Source: Ziziphus jujuba (lineage: Eukaryota; Streptophyta; Magnoliopsida; Rosales; Rhamnaceae). From it: a stretch of 64,000 bases of DNA. How positions within the stretch are numbered: the stretch's first letter is position 1; each line of letters starts with the position of its first letter. Where the stretch lies: contig NC_083388.1 in NCBI RefSeq assembly GCF_031755915.1, forward strand, positions 15,636,501 to 15,700,500, given 5' to 3'. Under the pieces are notes generated by a model. It was not told the origin of the DNA. It was given only the letters and a program-made list of their open reading frames with translations, and did not search any database. Positions 24,380 through 36,207 of the stretch are shown here, piece by piece. The position numbers were made by a program, and so were the translations under genes.

Positions 24380-25534
24380 GACATTGATTGGCAATATGCC
24401 CTCGTCCCTGGCACTGAAAATAAACAATATTTCTAGTTCTTGAGGGTTTAGTATTAGATTTACCTTTGGACTTTGTTGCTTATGCAGGTTCGGCCTTAAC
24501 ATTCCTTTTTGGCTAATTGGTGCTCTCATCTCCTTGCTTCAATTTTGTCCTTGCGTCATAGGTGGGATTGCTTCTCCAAACACTTGAATTAGTCCTCCCA
24601 CTGTTTGAAACACCTCTAAACTGTGAGCTTGTACCCCACCTCTTGAATTAGTTTTCAATCTTGATGGCCACATGAAGCATCTCCTCAAGTTCTACATATT
24701 GTTGTAACTTCACTTGGTTGGCTATCTCACAATTCAAACCACCAAAAAATCGTGCCATGGTTGCCTCATGATCCTCATTCATGCTTAATCTCATCATAAG
24801 CATCTCCATCCCCTAGTAGTAATCATCCATGGTCCTCCTTCCTTGTGATAATGATTGGAGTCTTAATACAACAACCTATGATAGTGAGTTAGCATAAATC
24901 TCTTCCTCATGGGTCCCTTCATTTGTCATCAAGTAGTAATCAATTCATCACCAACTCTTCTTCAGGTATTTTGCTTATTTGTCCACCATTAGAGTGCATA
25001 ATGTCCAAATTCTAAAGCAGCTAATTTAACCTTCTTTGCCTCAGAATAATTGTGGCAATCAAATATCATCTCCATATGCTCCTCCCATTCTAGGTAAGCC
25101 TCCGGATCGCTCTTTCCTATGAAAAGTGGTATATTGACCTTAATGTTTCCAAGGTTATTATCCTCCTCATAGGCTTGCCTCCCTTGGTTGTGTCTTTCTT
25201 GGAGTGCAAAAATATCTTCGAACTCCTCCTCAAGGTTATCTCTAAAATTACCTTCTTCGAATTCCACCCTATAACATCTACGGCTTCCTCGACCTCGACC
25301 TCCTTAAGGTTCATGTCTTGGATTCAGCCCACCTTGGGAATTCTAAATTCAAACCATTCTTTGATCTAGGTGATCAAAACGAGCATTCATCCTTGGAAGT
25401 TGTTCCAAAACCCCTAGCATGTCGGTAGGTTCACCTCCACTTCCCGTAGCTCTAGAATCCCCTTTAAATGCCACATATTCCTCTTCAAGATTTTTTAATG
25501 AATCACCTCCTCTTCTTAACCTTGAATCTATCAT
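24380..25534 (-). pseudogene. Gypsy gag, broken (element G2)
   Basis: Starts MIDSRLRRGGDSLKNLEEEY at 25534, parallel to the G1 gag. After a frameshift comes EFEEGNFRDNLEEEFEDIFA, then YLEWEEHMEMIFDCHNYSEA KKVKLAALEFGHYAL (25267-24989), the gag core. A zinc knuckle at about 24385-24425 reads YFQCQGRGHIANQC; the first Cys of the CCHC box is Tyr here. Several stops separate the pieces. Confidence 0.8.
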
Positions 25535-26346
25535 GTTAGGAAAAATAATGCAACAATCCTCACCAAAATAACCCCCTTAAGTGTTTCACTCAAATAAGGT
25601 CTCAGCACTCATGTTTGCACACTAGTTTCAGCTTTTAACCCTCTTTTAAGCTTACATGCTCTTGACTTTTTTCACTCACAGAATTATCTCAAAGTTCTAT
25701 TAAAACACACTTAAAACATTAATTAGATCACAAGTATGCTTTAGTTAAACTTATCAATAAAACAGCAACTAAAACAAGCAAATACCAAGTAAATTGATAA
25801 AAACTAGTAACGACCTAACTAGCCAAAAACAAGTTAAATCAACAAGCAATTTTTGGAATCAATAAGGAACAGAATAGAATATTAAGAAACCAATAATTGA
25901 AGGATAAAATTTAGAAAAGCGATTCAATCAACGAACAAGAAATAATCCGAGCAAAATATGGAAAAGTTGTTGGTTGTAGTTCTTGTAATTTAAGTCTTTG
26001 TCTTAAATTCTTTAACCAAATTTTAATCCAAACAATCTTAGCACTCAAAATTCAAATATCCAGCAACTAAATATTGAATAAATAATCAGCAACCCAGCAA
26101 TTACAATTGTGTTTCTCTAAAACAAACAATCCGCAATAATAACTTACCAAAATCGACCTTTGTGCAGATTTTTTTTTTTTAATCTTTGGATTTTCTTTCT
26201 TTTTTTTTTTTTAATCACTCACAGAATATAAACACAAACTCCAATAGAAAGAAAAAAACACCAAAATTGCAATTCCAATGCCAAAAATTCAACAAACCCG
26301 ATCAAAACAAATTGCAAAAATTTGTAGGTTTTATATAATATGTTAT

Positions 26347-26350
<4 letters not shown>

Positions 26351-26388
<38 letters not shown>

Positions 26389-26395
26389 GAATATA
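26351..26395. repeat. (CT)n microsatellite
   Basis: About 22 uninterrupted CT units inside the leader of gypsy element G2. The matching leader of G1 has a poly-A stretch there (about 19180-19192). Confidence 0.9.
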
Positions 26396-26542
26396 TGAAT
26401 GCAACTAACTAAGATTAAAATAGAAACAAAAAAAAAATCAACAATATACCAAATTTTATGAAGAGAGCTTAACTTTGAATTGATATGAATGTATGCTTTT
26501 TAATATGTAAAAAGTAAGAAGATAAATTAACTTTGCGGCTAT

Positions 26543-29193
26543 TGTCAAGATCATCCCAAGATTCACTATTAGAACTTTAAGTTAGCCCCAACTAAGGGAA
26601 ACCCCACTAGAAACTCTTTAGACAATCTGACAACATCTCCCTTTGGATTGGACTTCGCTAAATTTCCCCTGCGGAGAAAACACACTCCAAAATATGCATC
26701 CATCTTATTTCTTTTCTTCTTACTACAAAATTTTTGCAAGATTACAGCACTCCAAAAATAAAGGAGCATCGCACAAAAATAATTTTATACAAATCACCAA
26801 GTCACAATTATGTATTAGAGCATCCTAAGATTATGTAAAAAAACATAAATAATATAGAAGCAGAAGAAATAATAATATCAATGTACAAATATAGAAAGAA
26901 AAATTTCTACTTGATACAGTAATGGGAGGGTGCAAACTAGCTGTCGATTTGCCAACTACCTATATGTAAGGGAACAGATTTGAAAAACAAAGGAAATTAG
27001 TGAGATGCTAATCATCCCAATAAGTGGTATCTATCTAATAATAACAATAACATTAAGAAGAAATATAATGATAATAATATTAACAAATAAATAATTAATA
27101 AAAATTAAAGAATTCATGATAAATATTGTTTAAATAAATATCACCAAAAATATACCTTTATAATAAATAAGTAAAATTAAAAATGAAAGATAATATTATC
27201 CAGAACCATTATATTTAAATTAATTAAATTAATTAATTAATAATTTATTAAGCAATTAAAATCATAAATAATTTAAATCCATTAAAATATTTAAAAATAT
27301 CACACATGAAATATCATGTGAATAGCTGATGTATCATACTACATATTAAGTGATGTCAGGTGGCGCTTGGCATTCCCAACACTACCTGACAAAAAGAGAT
27401 GGAAAGAGATACCTGCAATCGCACACATTGGCATCCCAAAGCGTCAATGCTAATAACCTGTCATCCTACGATTATGGGAGAAGTGGCTAATGCTCACAGT
27501 ATAAAATACCTACTAACCCTCTCACTTAACTCTCGCAGGATGGCTAAATAATATGTACGTGCTAATCAACAATAATAATAATATAAAATACTAGTACTCC
27601 ATGGTGCATCTAAAAACAATACAAATGTATAGATTTTACCACAATTCCATTTTTTATAAATTTTACCAGGATGTCACAACATATCAAACTCATATAAATT
27701 ATTTAATTGATTAAATCGTACTTATAAAAATCAAAACTTTACAAAAATATAATTTTCTATAAAAAACAAAAATCTATCTTATAATACTCACCAACAAATT
27801 TCACAAAAACATTCATAAAAATGTGACCATAAAACATACCTAAAACAACAATATCTTTTGATTATATAACACAATATTTATCAAAATCCATAGAGGATAT
27901 TAAAATATCAAAAGTATAAAAAGAAATACAACATCCACTCGATTCACATGGATGCCAAAAGTATCGAAAGAAATACAACATCCATTAAAATATTATTTTT
28001 TATTAAGTATTTTATGCACAATTCACCCGGGATTTAAACACAAACCTTAACCAAAATTGACAACCTATATACAAAAACAAACCTTAAAGTACGAAGGCCA
28101 CAAATTTGGTTTTACTATCAAAAATTTGGTTGGGAAGCCTAAAATCTCCCGAAAAGACTTCACCAACTTTATGCACTTAGATCTCATAATCTATCTTGAA
28201 TTGAGCTAAAAAAAACATCAGATTTGGGTTTAGGAGACCGAAAAAGGTGAAAAAGGTTGGTGGATTGACCTAAAACTCACTGAAATTGGGGAATCAGCGA
28301 GTTGCCATTGTCATCGAAAAAGGTTTCTGGTCCTAGCGCATCGGTGATCAGAGGTTAAAATTTGGTGGCTGGCTAGTTTTTAGTTGGTAAGACAGTGATT
28401 GGGGCAATGAGATAAAACAGTGGTGAAAGAATGGTGAATTTGGCTAGGAAACAAAACGACCACCATCATAGGAAATCGCTTGATCTTGATGCGTCGCCAA
28501 CGATATCACCGTGTTTTTTAGCTAGTGGGCCAAGTTTGGGATGGGCTACATAGTGGTGGCAACAGTGACAGAAGAATATGGCTAGAGATGGGGTTTTTGG
28601 GGATGGCCGATTCTCTCTCTCTATCTCTTTCCTCTCTCTTGGTTCTAAATGGCCCAGTAAAGACTCACCATGGTGCCACTATGCACCCACGAAAGTCATT
28701 CCCATGCTAATAGGTGGCACATGTTAACTAGATTTAATCCCACATTATTTATTTATTTTTTTTCAAAAAATCATACTTGGTAAAGTCAGTTCTAGAAAAA
28801 AATAATTGTAACTTAATAAATCCATAATTTTTCATTCATAGGTCGAAATTTAGTATGCTGCTAGCCTACAAACTCGTATCAACAAACACTATACTAGGTT
28901 ACATAATTTAAAGCCATAACTTATATAAATAAAAAGTCAACCTTGATCTTGCCCGATCAATTCAAACTTTACTTTAATCTAGCCATAACTTTAGGATTTT
29001 AACTTTGATATGGCATGCTACTAATCTACAAGCCTATGATGATGTGTACATTGCAATGGTATCCTGGTCAAAGACAAATTTCAGGTATATCAAAAAGTCA
29101 ATTGTAGGACCACTCGATCGGCACTAGTCAACTGCTATCAAACTTTATCAAAATGTAAGAAAATTCCAGTACAATTTAGTATTAGGTGTTACA
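26543..29193 (+). mobile_element. Family A repeat, copy A2
   Basis: Begins TGTCAAGATCATCCCAAGATTC, parallel to TGTTAGGACCCACCCAAGATTC of A1, and ends near GGTGTTACA (A4 ends GGGTCATTACA on its own strand). The TG...CA edges over about 2.65 kb suggest a long LTR. It shares blocks in order with A1 and carries no retroelement coding sequence. The flanking 5-mers (GCTAT and AGTAT) do not match, so the edges or the history are uncertain. Its left edge truncates gypsy element G2. Confidence 0.6.
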
Positions 29194-30031
29194 AGTATGG
29201 TCTTTGCATGGTTATGGCTTTGATATATATATATATATATATATATTCTTTTATGCATTTGAAAATTAGAATGCTTTTGTGGTAAAAGTTTGATGTACAA
29301 GTTGATATGATCCTCAAAATTCATCATTGGAAAAAAAAAAGAATAAAAAAAAGCATTGAAAAAAAATGAGAAAAAAAAAAAGAAAAGAAACAAAGTATAG
29401 AAAAAGCCTAAAAACAAGAAAAAGGCAACTCCAAGGGAAAAAAAAAAAAAGGAGAGAGAGAGAGAGAAAATAACAAAAGAAATAAAATTAAATTAAATGA
29501 AACAAAAATCAAGGATGATAATTATTCAATATTCAATAAATGATTATCAATGAAATAAGTATTTTTTATTTCGTTATTCTTGTTTCAAATAAAGGACTGA
29601 GCTACATTGAAGGTGGTAGAAAGTTGAATTTTGTGGAATAAAAAGTGTTATAAGGTGTGGAAATGTGTGAAAACAGAAAGGAGGAAAATAGGTTTGAAGT
29701 AAGAATACAACGTTCTTTTTAAGCATATCTTCATTGAGATTTAGTTTAAGTTTTCTTTCTTATTATGTATTTTCCTATCCTTTCCTTTCCTCTAGCCTGT
29801 TTCTCCTTGTCCTTCACATTACAAGTTTAGTAAAAACCTATTGTTTCAAGATGATGTATTATTCTACATTAATGGAGAGTTATTGATTATGTCGAGCGAA
29901 TGAAGTTAATTAGTGTAGAATTATTCAAGTGTATGACATTGATTGTCTAACATTCATCTTATAAACACACTTTGAAAGTAATATATGTGTTGAATAATAG
30001 ATAGGGTGTTGAATTGCATGATTATTTGGAA
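29194..30031. other. AT/A-rich spacer
   Basis: Contains (AT)n at 29224-29246 and A/GA-rich tracts (29331-29466). No gene or retroelement motif seen. Confidence 0.5.
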
Positions 30032-30036
30032 ACTAT

Positions 30037-31157
30037 TGATGTGATTCCGCCCGAACCTGATCAATAGACAACCCGCTGGGGTGCCGACCTGATACAGATG
30101 AAGACTGGGCCGATCACTAGGGCTCAATTTAAGAGGTTTAAGAACAATATTGCTGCTTTTATCCAGGGAATAATTTATACTCAAAAGGGCTTCTCCATAT
30201 CCGAAGAGCCAAGACCTATCCTAACCATACAAGTGGTGGAAGCCGATACGGACCCAGATAGCAATTTTGGTGCAAATACGGACAATGGGCAGCATGAAAT
30301 GGTTCCAACTCTTTATGGATTCAATACATATGTCTAATAGGATATGGAATCAAGTCAAGGAAGCTTCAAAGGCATTCAACAAGGGGTTGTAAGGACAGCT
30401 TCAAATTTGGCCTGTTTTTTACTGTATTTTGTGCTGGCTTTACTGTATTTTACTGAATTGGCTTTTTCTTCCTCTTCCAAGCATGGTCAACGTGTGGGAC
30501 TTCATATCCATCTTACTTTTCATCCTAAAAATCATATTGAAGCTGATTTGGAGCTCAATTTGGTCAAAATCAACTTAGTCAAAAAGCTAGTATTATAGTT
30601 TCCTAATTTGATTTTACTTTTTGTTTTAGGAAATTACCATTACCTTTTAGTTTTTATTTATTTATTTTCTGAAAAATAAGTTTAGGAAAGTTATTATTTT
30701 ATTATTTTCATTGTAAATTAATTAATTCCTAATTCAAAATAAAGGAATTAATTAATCCAAATTAGATTAGGGAAGGAGTGAGAATTTCGGCCACCATAGA
30801 ACTCTTTATTGTGTGGCCAGTTTTTCCTAGTGTTTTTAGGGTTTATTTTTTTTCTTTCAAAGCCTATTTAAAGGCTTATTTTCAATCAGAAATAAAGCTT
30901 GAATTTTATATAGAAATTATTTGTGAGATTGAATCTCTTGTTGTTCTTTTGAACACCTAAAACACCATTAGTGAATGAGTGTTTTAGTTTTGACTTATCA
31001 ATAGGACATCTATCACCTATTGTGGCGTCTTAATTATATACCAAGGTTTCTAATTATAGGTTGGTTAGGGGTTGAGGTGACCATTAGAACTTGAACATAA
31101 TTAGATCTGGGCTAATATAATACGGGTTTAGGAGCAGGTCGTCCTAGGTTCGTATCA
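30037..31157 (+). mobile_element. Solo gypsy LTR (G3) with perfect 5-bp TSD
   Basis: A 1121-bp copy of the gypsy LTR from TGATGTGATTCCG to TTCGTATCA, flanked on both sides by ACTAT (30032-30036 and 31158-31162). No primer site or internal region follows, so it is a solo LTR left by LTR-LTR recombination. A CCTATTTAAAGGC tract at about 30862 is a candidate TATA box. The first about 300 bp remain open as a reading frame (30098-30337) that contains the tail of the family's pol protein, MKTGPITRAQFKRFKNN. Confidence 0.93.
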
Positions 31158-31162
31158 ACTAT

Positions 31163-31800
31163 CAAATTAATTTCTTATACATTCTTTGAGATAACCTTTT
31201 AAAAGTACTACATTGTATTTTGAAGAGTTTTAAATGTTTATTTCTTTTCTCTTTCTTTGCTAAGGGCTAACAAAATTTAAGTTGGGGGTTTTTACTAGGC
31301 AAAGAATATTCATGATTTTTTTAAGCAAAAAAAAAAGTAGGTATATTCATGATCTTATACCATCTTTGTAAACTTATTATTTGCTAAATTGTAATTAATA
31401 TTATGAAAAGTCAATAATTAAGAACATTTTAGAAAGATTCTTTCAAAATTCCAAGAAGATTTTTCAAAGATTCCATAAAATTTTGTTGAAAATTTTATAA
31501 TGGAACTAGGTTTCATATGAATATTTATGATCTTATGATTCCAAATACTACATTATTTTCCAAAACAAAGATGCGAGCAAAAAAATATCATCGATTAAAA
31601 TTTGAAATATGTAAAAGGAAAATTCCAAAAAGAATAGAGATTCTAATTTCATCCTCATCATTAATCAAGTCAAGGGCTATAATTAATCCATGTGACAGCG
31701 TATTATTTGTTCTAACTCATCAAGCATGTTCAAGATTCCAGGATCAAAATAGAGGTCAAGATTTTAAGGTTAAAATCTAAGGGTAAAGATTTAAAGATCA
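31163..31800. other. AT-rich spacer between LTR G3 and LTR copy B2
   Basis: No recognisable gene. A short frame (31517-31780) has no motif. Confidence 0.4.
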
Positions 31801-33130
31801 ATTTCAAGCACATAAAGAAATAGGAGAAAGTGATCAAATTTCTCTTCTTGAAGACCATACCCATGGCAATATAATGAAGAATCCAGCCAAGGCTCTCTTA
31901 AATTCCCAGGATTTCCTTTGGTCCCCACTTGCCACATGTCATAGTTCCAACCTTCCTTTTTACAAATTTGACTATTTACCTATAACAACAAGTCAGTTCT
32001 TGACTAGCTTTCTATTTTTATTCTTGGTGACCTAAAATAGTGAGTTTAGGAAACCTTGGTGACTTGTTAGAGTAGGTAAAAATGTGTGGGCAATGATAAA
32101 ACAAAAGCTTATATAAACCCCCCATATTGGACGGAATGAGTAACAACAATCAGAGAGAGATTAACTTCGTGTACTCAAGGAATTTGGGAGAGAGTAAGGT
32201 GCGGCCAAAAGGGTTAAGTGACATAACTTTTATTCAATTGGTTTTTTTGACTTTTCTTACTCTTGGAGGCTTGAATTGAAGCTTGGACAAAGGATGAGAA
32301 GCTTGAAATCATGGACAACTTGCTGCAGCAGCAAAAATCATGGCTTTCACTATAGTTTTAATTCTTTTTCTTCATTGCTTTATGTTTAAATTCTTGTCTT
32401 TTCTTATTTTGATGATAGATTTTGTTTTTATTAAGAGTTAATTTTATTTTTTATGGTTCGGATGCAGCCCATGCTATGGCTTTTTAATTTATTTATGTGT
32501 AGACTGCTTGGATTAATAATTTATTATGTGTTTAATGCTTTCATAGAATTCATCTCCATAAGTAATTAGTATTTGATTTATGTCTACGAATTGAATAAAT
32601 TATGAGAAAGAACAATAAATTACATGCTGAATAGAAATATTAGCTTACTGAATAATGTCGTACCTTTGATACCATAACAATGCTTGATCATAATTGTTAT
32701 TATAGTTTGCATGTCTTAGGACTTAATTAGATAATCCTAGATTAGGAATAATTAGCTAATCTTGTGTTAGCTTTACCAATTGATTAAGGATTTAACAATT
32801 TTCATATTTTATGATTAAGAGTCAGGTAACAGTTATTATCAATTGATTTTGTTTCATGCATAATTATTTAAATTGAATTAGTATGTGATGAATTTCATGC
32901 CTTAGTCTCATCATTATTATATTATTATCTTACTTAATCTCAATTTAATTTATTGTTATCTTTTTACTTTTTTTAGTTTAATTATTTGGTTTGATTCCAT
33001 ATTTTTAATAAGTCTGGATTTTAATTAATATTAGAATTTAATTAGAATTGATAGTCTAGTATTCCCTTGGGTTTAACAACTTGGTTTGGTCAAAACCATT
33101 TTATTATTTGATTTATGTCACAAGTATTTG
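31800..33130 (+). mobile_element. Diverged LTR-like copy B2 (same family as 2034-3771)
   Basis: Read on the + strand, it matches the reverse complement of LTR B1 in order: TATATAAACCCCCCATATTG (32111) against TATATATAGCCCCCACCACATTG, the segment with AATGCTTTCATAG (about 32537), GCATAATTATTTAAATTG (32860), and CCCTTGGGTTTAACAAC...TTTTATTATTTGA (33063-33112). It is diverged, the boundaries are approximate and no TSD was found. The superfamily is not assigned. Confidence 0.5.
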
Positions 33131-33594
33131 CATAACAAAGAAACTCACAAATATCAAATATAAATATAATCAAAATAAAAAACTTCACCAATAAAAATAT
33201 ACCATCAATGAATAAGTAATTAGAAAATCAAAACTTCATATGAAATGCCAAAAGTTCTAGAAAATAATAAATAAAATAAACATTAATTATTAAATTTAAG
33301 AAAAAGAATACTCACTTCGTGCATAATTATATCTATATATTAATTAAACTAATTAAGTTTATCATTTAGAAATACGTTAAAAAAAATAACATAACAGATA
33401 CAAAAGATAAATATTTTAGTTTGGGGGGCCATTATCTACTTATAGAGTTATTTTAATAATTTTTCGGAAAAGCACTATATATACCTAAAAGAAATTTAAG
33501 TGCTTAGGGTGGCCATGGCCCCCTGCACTCAACATGCTTCACCACTAGTCGTTGCTCTCTCCTTTATGGAACTAAAAGATTGCTTTAGAAGCTT
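33131..33594. other. AT-rich spacer
   Basis: No gene or repeat recognised. Confidence 0.4.
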
Positions 33595-34568
33595 GTAACA
33601 GTCCAGACCACCCGTGTCCGATATTGTCCTCTTTGGGCCTGGAGAATCCTCTTACAACCTAACCCTCAAGGTTTTGTCAAAACGCGTTGTACGGGAAAGG
33701 TATCCACACCCACTTATATGGCATGCTTCGTTCCCCTTTCCAATTGATGTGGGACTTCACAATCCTCCTCCCTTGGGGCCCAGCGTCCTTGCTGCCACAC
33801 CGATCCGGGTACTGGCTCTGATACCATCTGTAACAGCCCAAACCACCCGCATCCGATATTGTCCTTTTTGGGCCTGGGGAATCCTCTTACAACCCAGCCT
33901 TCAAGGTTTTGTCAAAACATGTCGTACAGGAAAGGTATTCACACCCACTTATATAGCATGCTTCGTTCCCCTTTCTAACCGATGTGGGACTTCACAATAT
34001 CTGTAATAGCCCAGTCCAGACCACCCGCATGGAGATATTGTCTTCTTTGGGCTTGGGGAATCCTCTTACAACCCAGCCTCTCAAGGTTTTGTCAAAACGC
34101 ATCTACAAGGGAAACGTATCCATATGCTTATAAGTCATGCTTTGTTTCTCTTTCCAACCGATGTGAGACTTGACAATCCTCCTCCCTTGGGGTCCAGCGT
34201 CCTCGCTGGCACACCAATCCGGGTACTGGCTCTGATATCATCTGTAATAGCCATGCCCAGACTACCTGCATGCAGATATTGTCCTCGTTGGGCCTGGGGA
34301 ATCTTCTTACAACCCAGCCCTCAAGGTTTTGTCAAAACGCGTCTACAAGGGAAAGGTATCCACATGCTTATAAGCCATGCTTCGTTCCCCTTTCCAACCG
34401 ATGTGGGACTTCAATTGGAAAGGAGAACGAAGTATGGCTTATAAGCGTGTGGATACCTTTCCCTTGTTGAAGCGTTTTGATAAAACCTTGAGGACTGGGT
34501 TGTAAGAGGATTCCCCAAGCCCAAAGAGGACAATATCTGCATGCGGGTGGTTTGGGCTGGGCTGTTAC
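33595..34568. repeat. Tandem repeat array with a terminal inverted copy (foldback-like element)
   Basis: Four direct copies start GTAACAGTCCAGACC-like at 33595, 33830, 34003 and 34244 (unit lengths 235, 173, 241 and about 170). Each contains GATATTGTCCTCTTTGGGCC, AATCCTCTTACAACC, TTTTGTCAAAACGCG and CGATGTGGGACTTCA-like blocks. Units 1 and 3 carry an extra segment with GGCTCTGATA. A fifth copy is inverted (34414-34568), so the array begins GTAACAG and ends CTGTTAC. The short unit (173 bp) lacks the extra segment. Reading frames through the array are repeat artefacts. It resembles a non-autonomous foldback or MITE-derived element; no clear TSD was seen. Confidence 0.85.
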
Positions 34569-35760
34569 AAGCTCGATATGAATATCTCTATTGGAAACAT
34601 TGTGAAGCTTTGATTTGTTGCTTCCCTTTTGAAGTTAGAAAAATATTTAATATATTTTGATTAAAATGCACTTTATTATCCTTTAGTTTCATACAATCTT
34701 CTATGGGAGGCTTCAAAGGTTTTTTGACAGACAATACCTAGTACTTCCAAGATGCTACAAATCCATCCAAATATGTTAAAAATTAACAAATCCCATGACC
34801 ATATCACCCCAAAACTTATTGTTCTTTTTTTCTTTTTCAATTTTTAGAATTAATTTAAGATTAAAAAAAGGTGATAAAACTTAAAATCTAATCGCTCCGT
34901 TTTCTTTCTCTCCCATCGTCATCCATCTCACTTTTCTTTCTCTACTTTTGTAAATGCTTATTCTTTGTGACAACTCTAAGATATTTCCATCTCACTCTTT
35001 CTAAAACTCAAGTCTCACTCTCTCTATCTCTCTCTCTCTTTCTCTGTGTTTTTTCTCTTTCTCTATATTTTTTCGAAATGAAAGATTTTTTGCGTCCAAT
35101 ATCTTCCATGGTAAACAATCTTTCACCTTTTTCTTCCACTCTCTTGAAATCCACAACTTTCCCTATAATCCCATCTCTAAATGCTCATTTTTTTCTCCAC
35201 TAAACCCCTACGAAAACCTTGTTTCCCTTCAAAATGTCAACCTTTTCTAATACCCAGAAAATTGTTTTAACCATCTCGGCAAGAAATCCTATTTTTGACA
35301 TTGTCTCTACAAAATAATCATACCTAGATGGAGCTTTTATCCGCTATGTTGATGCCAAGGATGATGATGACAATAAGCAATGCGAGGATGCATGATTATT
35401 GGAATATATGGCAACTTAGAAGCTTCTCATCTCTTTTCTATTGCCCTACATGCACTCTAACATCATGACCAAAAAGGAGCCAGAATCATCTTTATCAACA
35501 TCGATGTACTCCAATCGATGACTAGTGTTGGCCTTCTCTCCAACATGTTCAAAGAGACCAAACTTGATCAATTGCCTGGTGCGATATTGTTCAATGTTCA
35601 ATACTCAATAGTTGGGTCCCTCTATGAGCAAGAATGTCAAGCACTTTGTTGCAAGCTATACATTATGGTCTCTGGATGTTCCCCACAATGGGAATCTAGT
35701 GAATTATCAAGCCCTTAGAACCAAGCTCGAATATAATGCATTGATTTTCAATACTAGGTC
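34569..35760. other. Unrecognised region with degenerate coding-like stretch
   Basis: 34570-35100 is AT-rich with a CT run (35017-35041). From about 35236 to 35750 the + strand has less biased composition and frame-broken coding-like sequence (for example MSTFSNTQKIVLTISARNP and SLDVPHNGNLVNYQALRTKL). It could be a decayed gene or TE fragment. I could not assign it to a family. Confidence 0.35.
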
Positions 35761-35765
35761 TAATT

Positions 35766-36071
35766 TGATAGACTAAAAGCTATTACTATTGATGAAGGAA
35801 AGAGCATCCTCTATTGACCCCTGTTCATGCGAAACCAAAATAGGTGATAAGGAAGCTGTTGATAGAGCAAAGAATAAGCAACTGAACTGGAAAAGGATTA
35901 TCTCCAATAACTCCCACGGTTATTCGAGAGGTGTTTGATAGGTGTTGTTAATGTTATCTCATAATTACTAACTTGTATATATATGTTACTGATTGAATGT
36001 AAGTGTGTAAGAAGAAATAACTTTTTGATTATATGTGTGTAATATTTTTTTAGCAATCATGAGTTTCAACA
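35766..36071 (+). repeat. 5' LTR of copia element C1
   Basis: 306 bp from TGATAGACTAAAAGC to GAGTTTCAACA; paired with 40361-40674. Confidence 0.92.
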
Positions 36072-36082
36072 CAGTATCAGAG
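36072..36082 (+). other. Primer-binding site of C1
   Basis: CAGTATCAGAG directly follows the LTR; it is a mutated TGGTATCAGAG initiator-tRNA-Met type site. Confidence 0.7.
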
Positions 36083-36207
36083 TAAAGTGTGATCCTTTAA
36101 CCAAATTTCAATACAAACTCAAAAGCTGAACTAAAATTAACTATTCAATCATTCCATTAGTGCTCAAGTTTGATTTCCTTTAAACTTGATTCAAAAAATT
36201 ACATTCT

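Larger units (their letters stand above)
21304..26542 (-). mobile_element. Ty3/gypsy element (G2): leader, gag, partial pol, 3' LTR; 5' LTR missing
   Basis: In minus order: leader (26542-25535, matching the G1 leader, for example GTTGATTTTT...TTAGTTGCATTCAT), gag (25534-24380), protease region (about 24130-23899), RT (23455-22695), directly joined integrase C-terminus (22694-22437), and the 3' LTR (22436-21304). RT before integrase gives the Ty3/gypsy order. The 5' end is cut at 26542/26543, where repeat A2 begins; no 5' LTR or primer site is found. Most of RNase H and the integrase core is deleted. Confidence 0.8.

Noticed and set aside
26543..29193. Perfect target duplication for repeat A2
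   Set aside because: The 5-mers next to the proposed edges (GCTAT and AGTAT) do not match, so no TSD is claimed.
33614..34470. Four overlapping + strand frames (63-130 codons) with repeated sequence
   Set aside because: They are translations of the tandem/inverted repeat units; frame and length follow the repeat, not selection.
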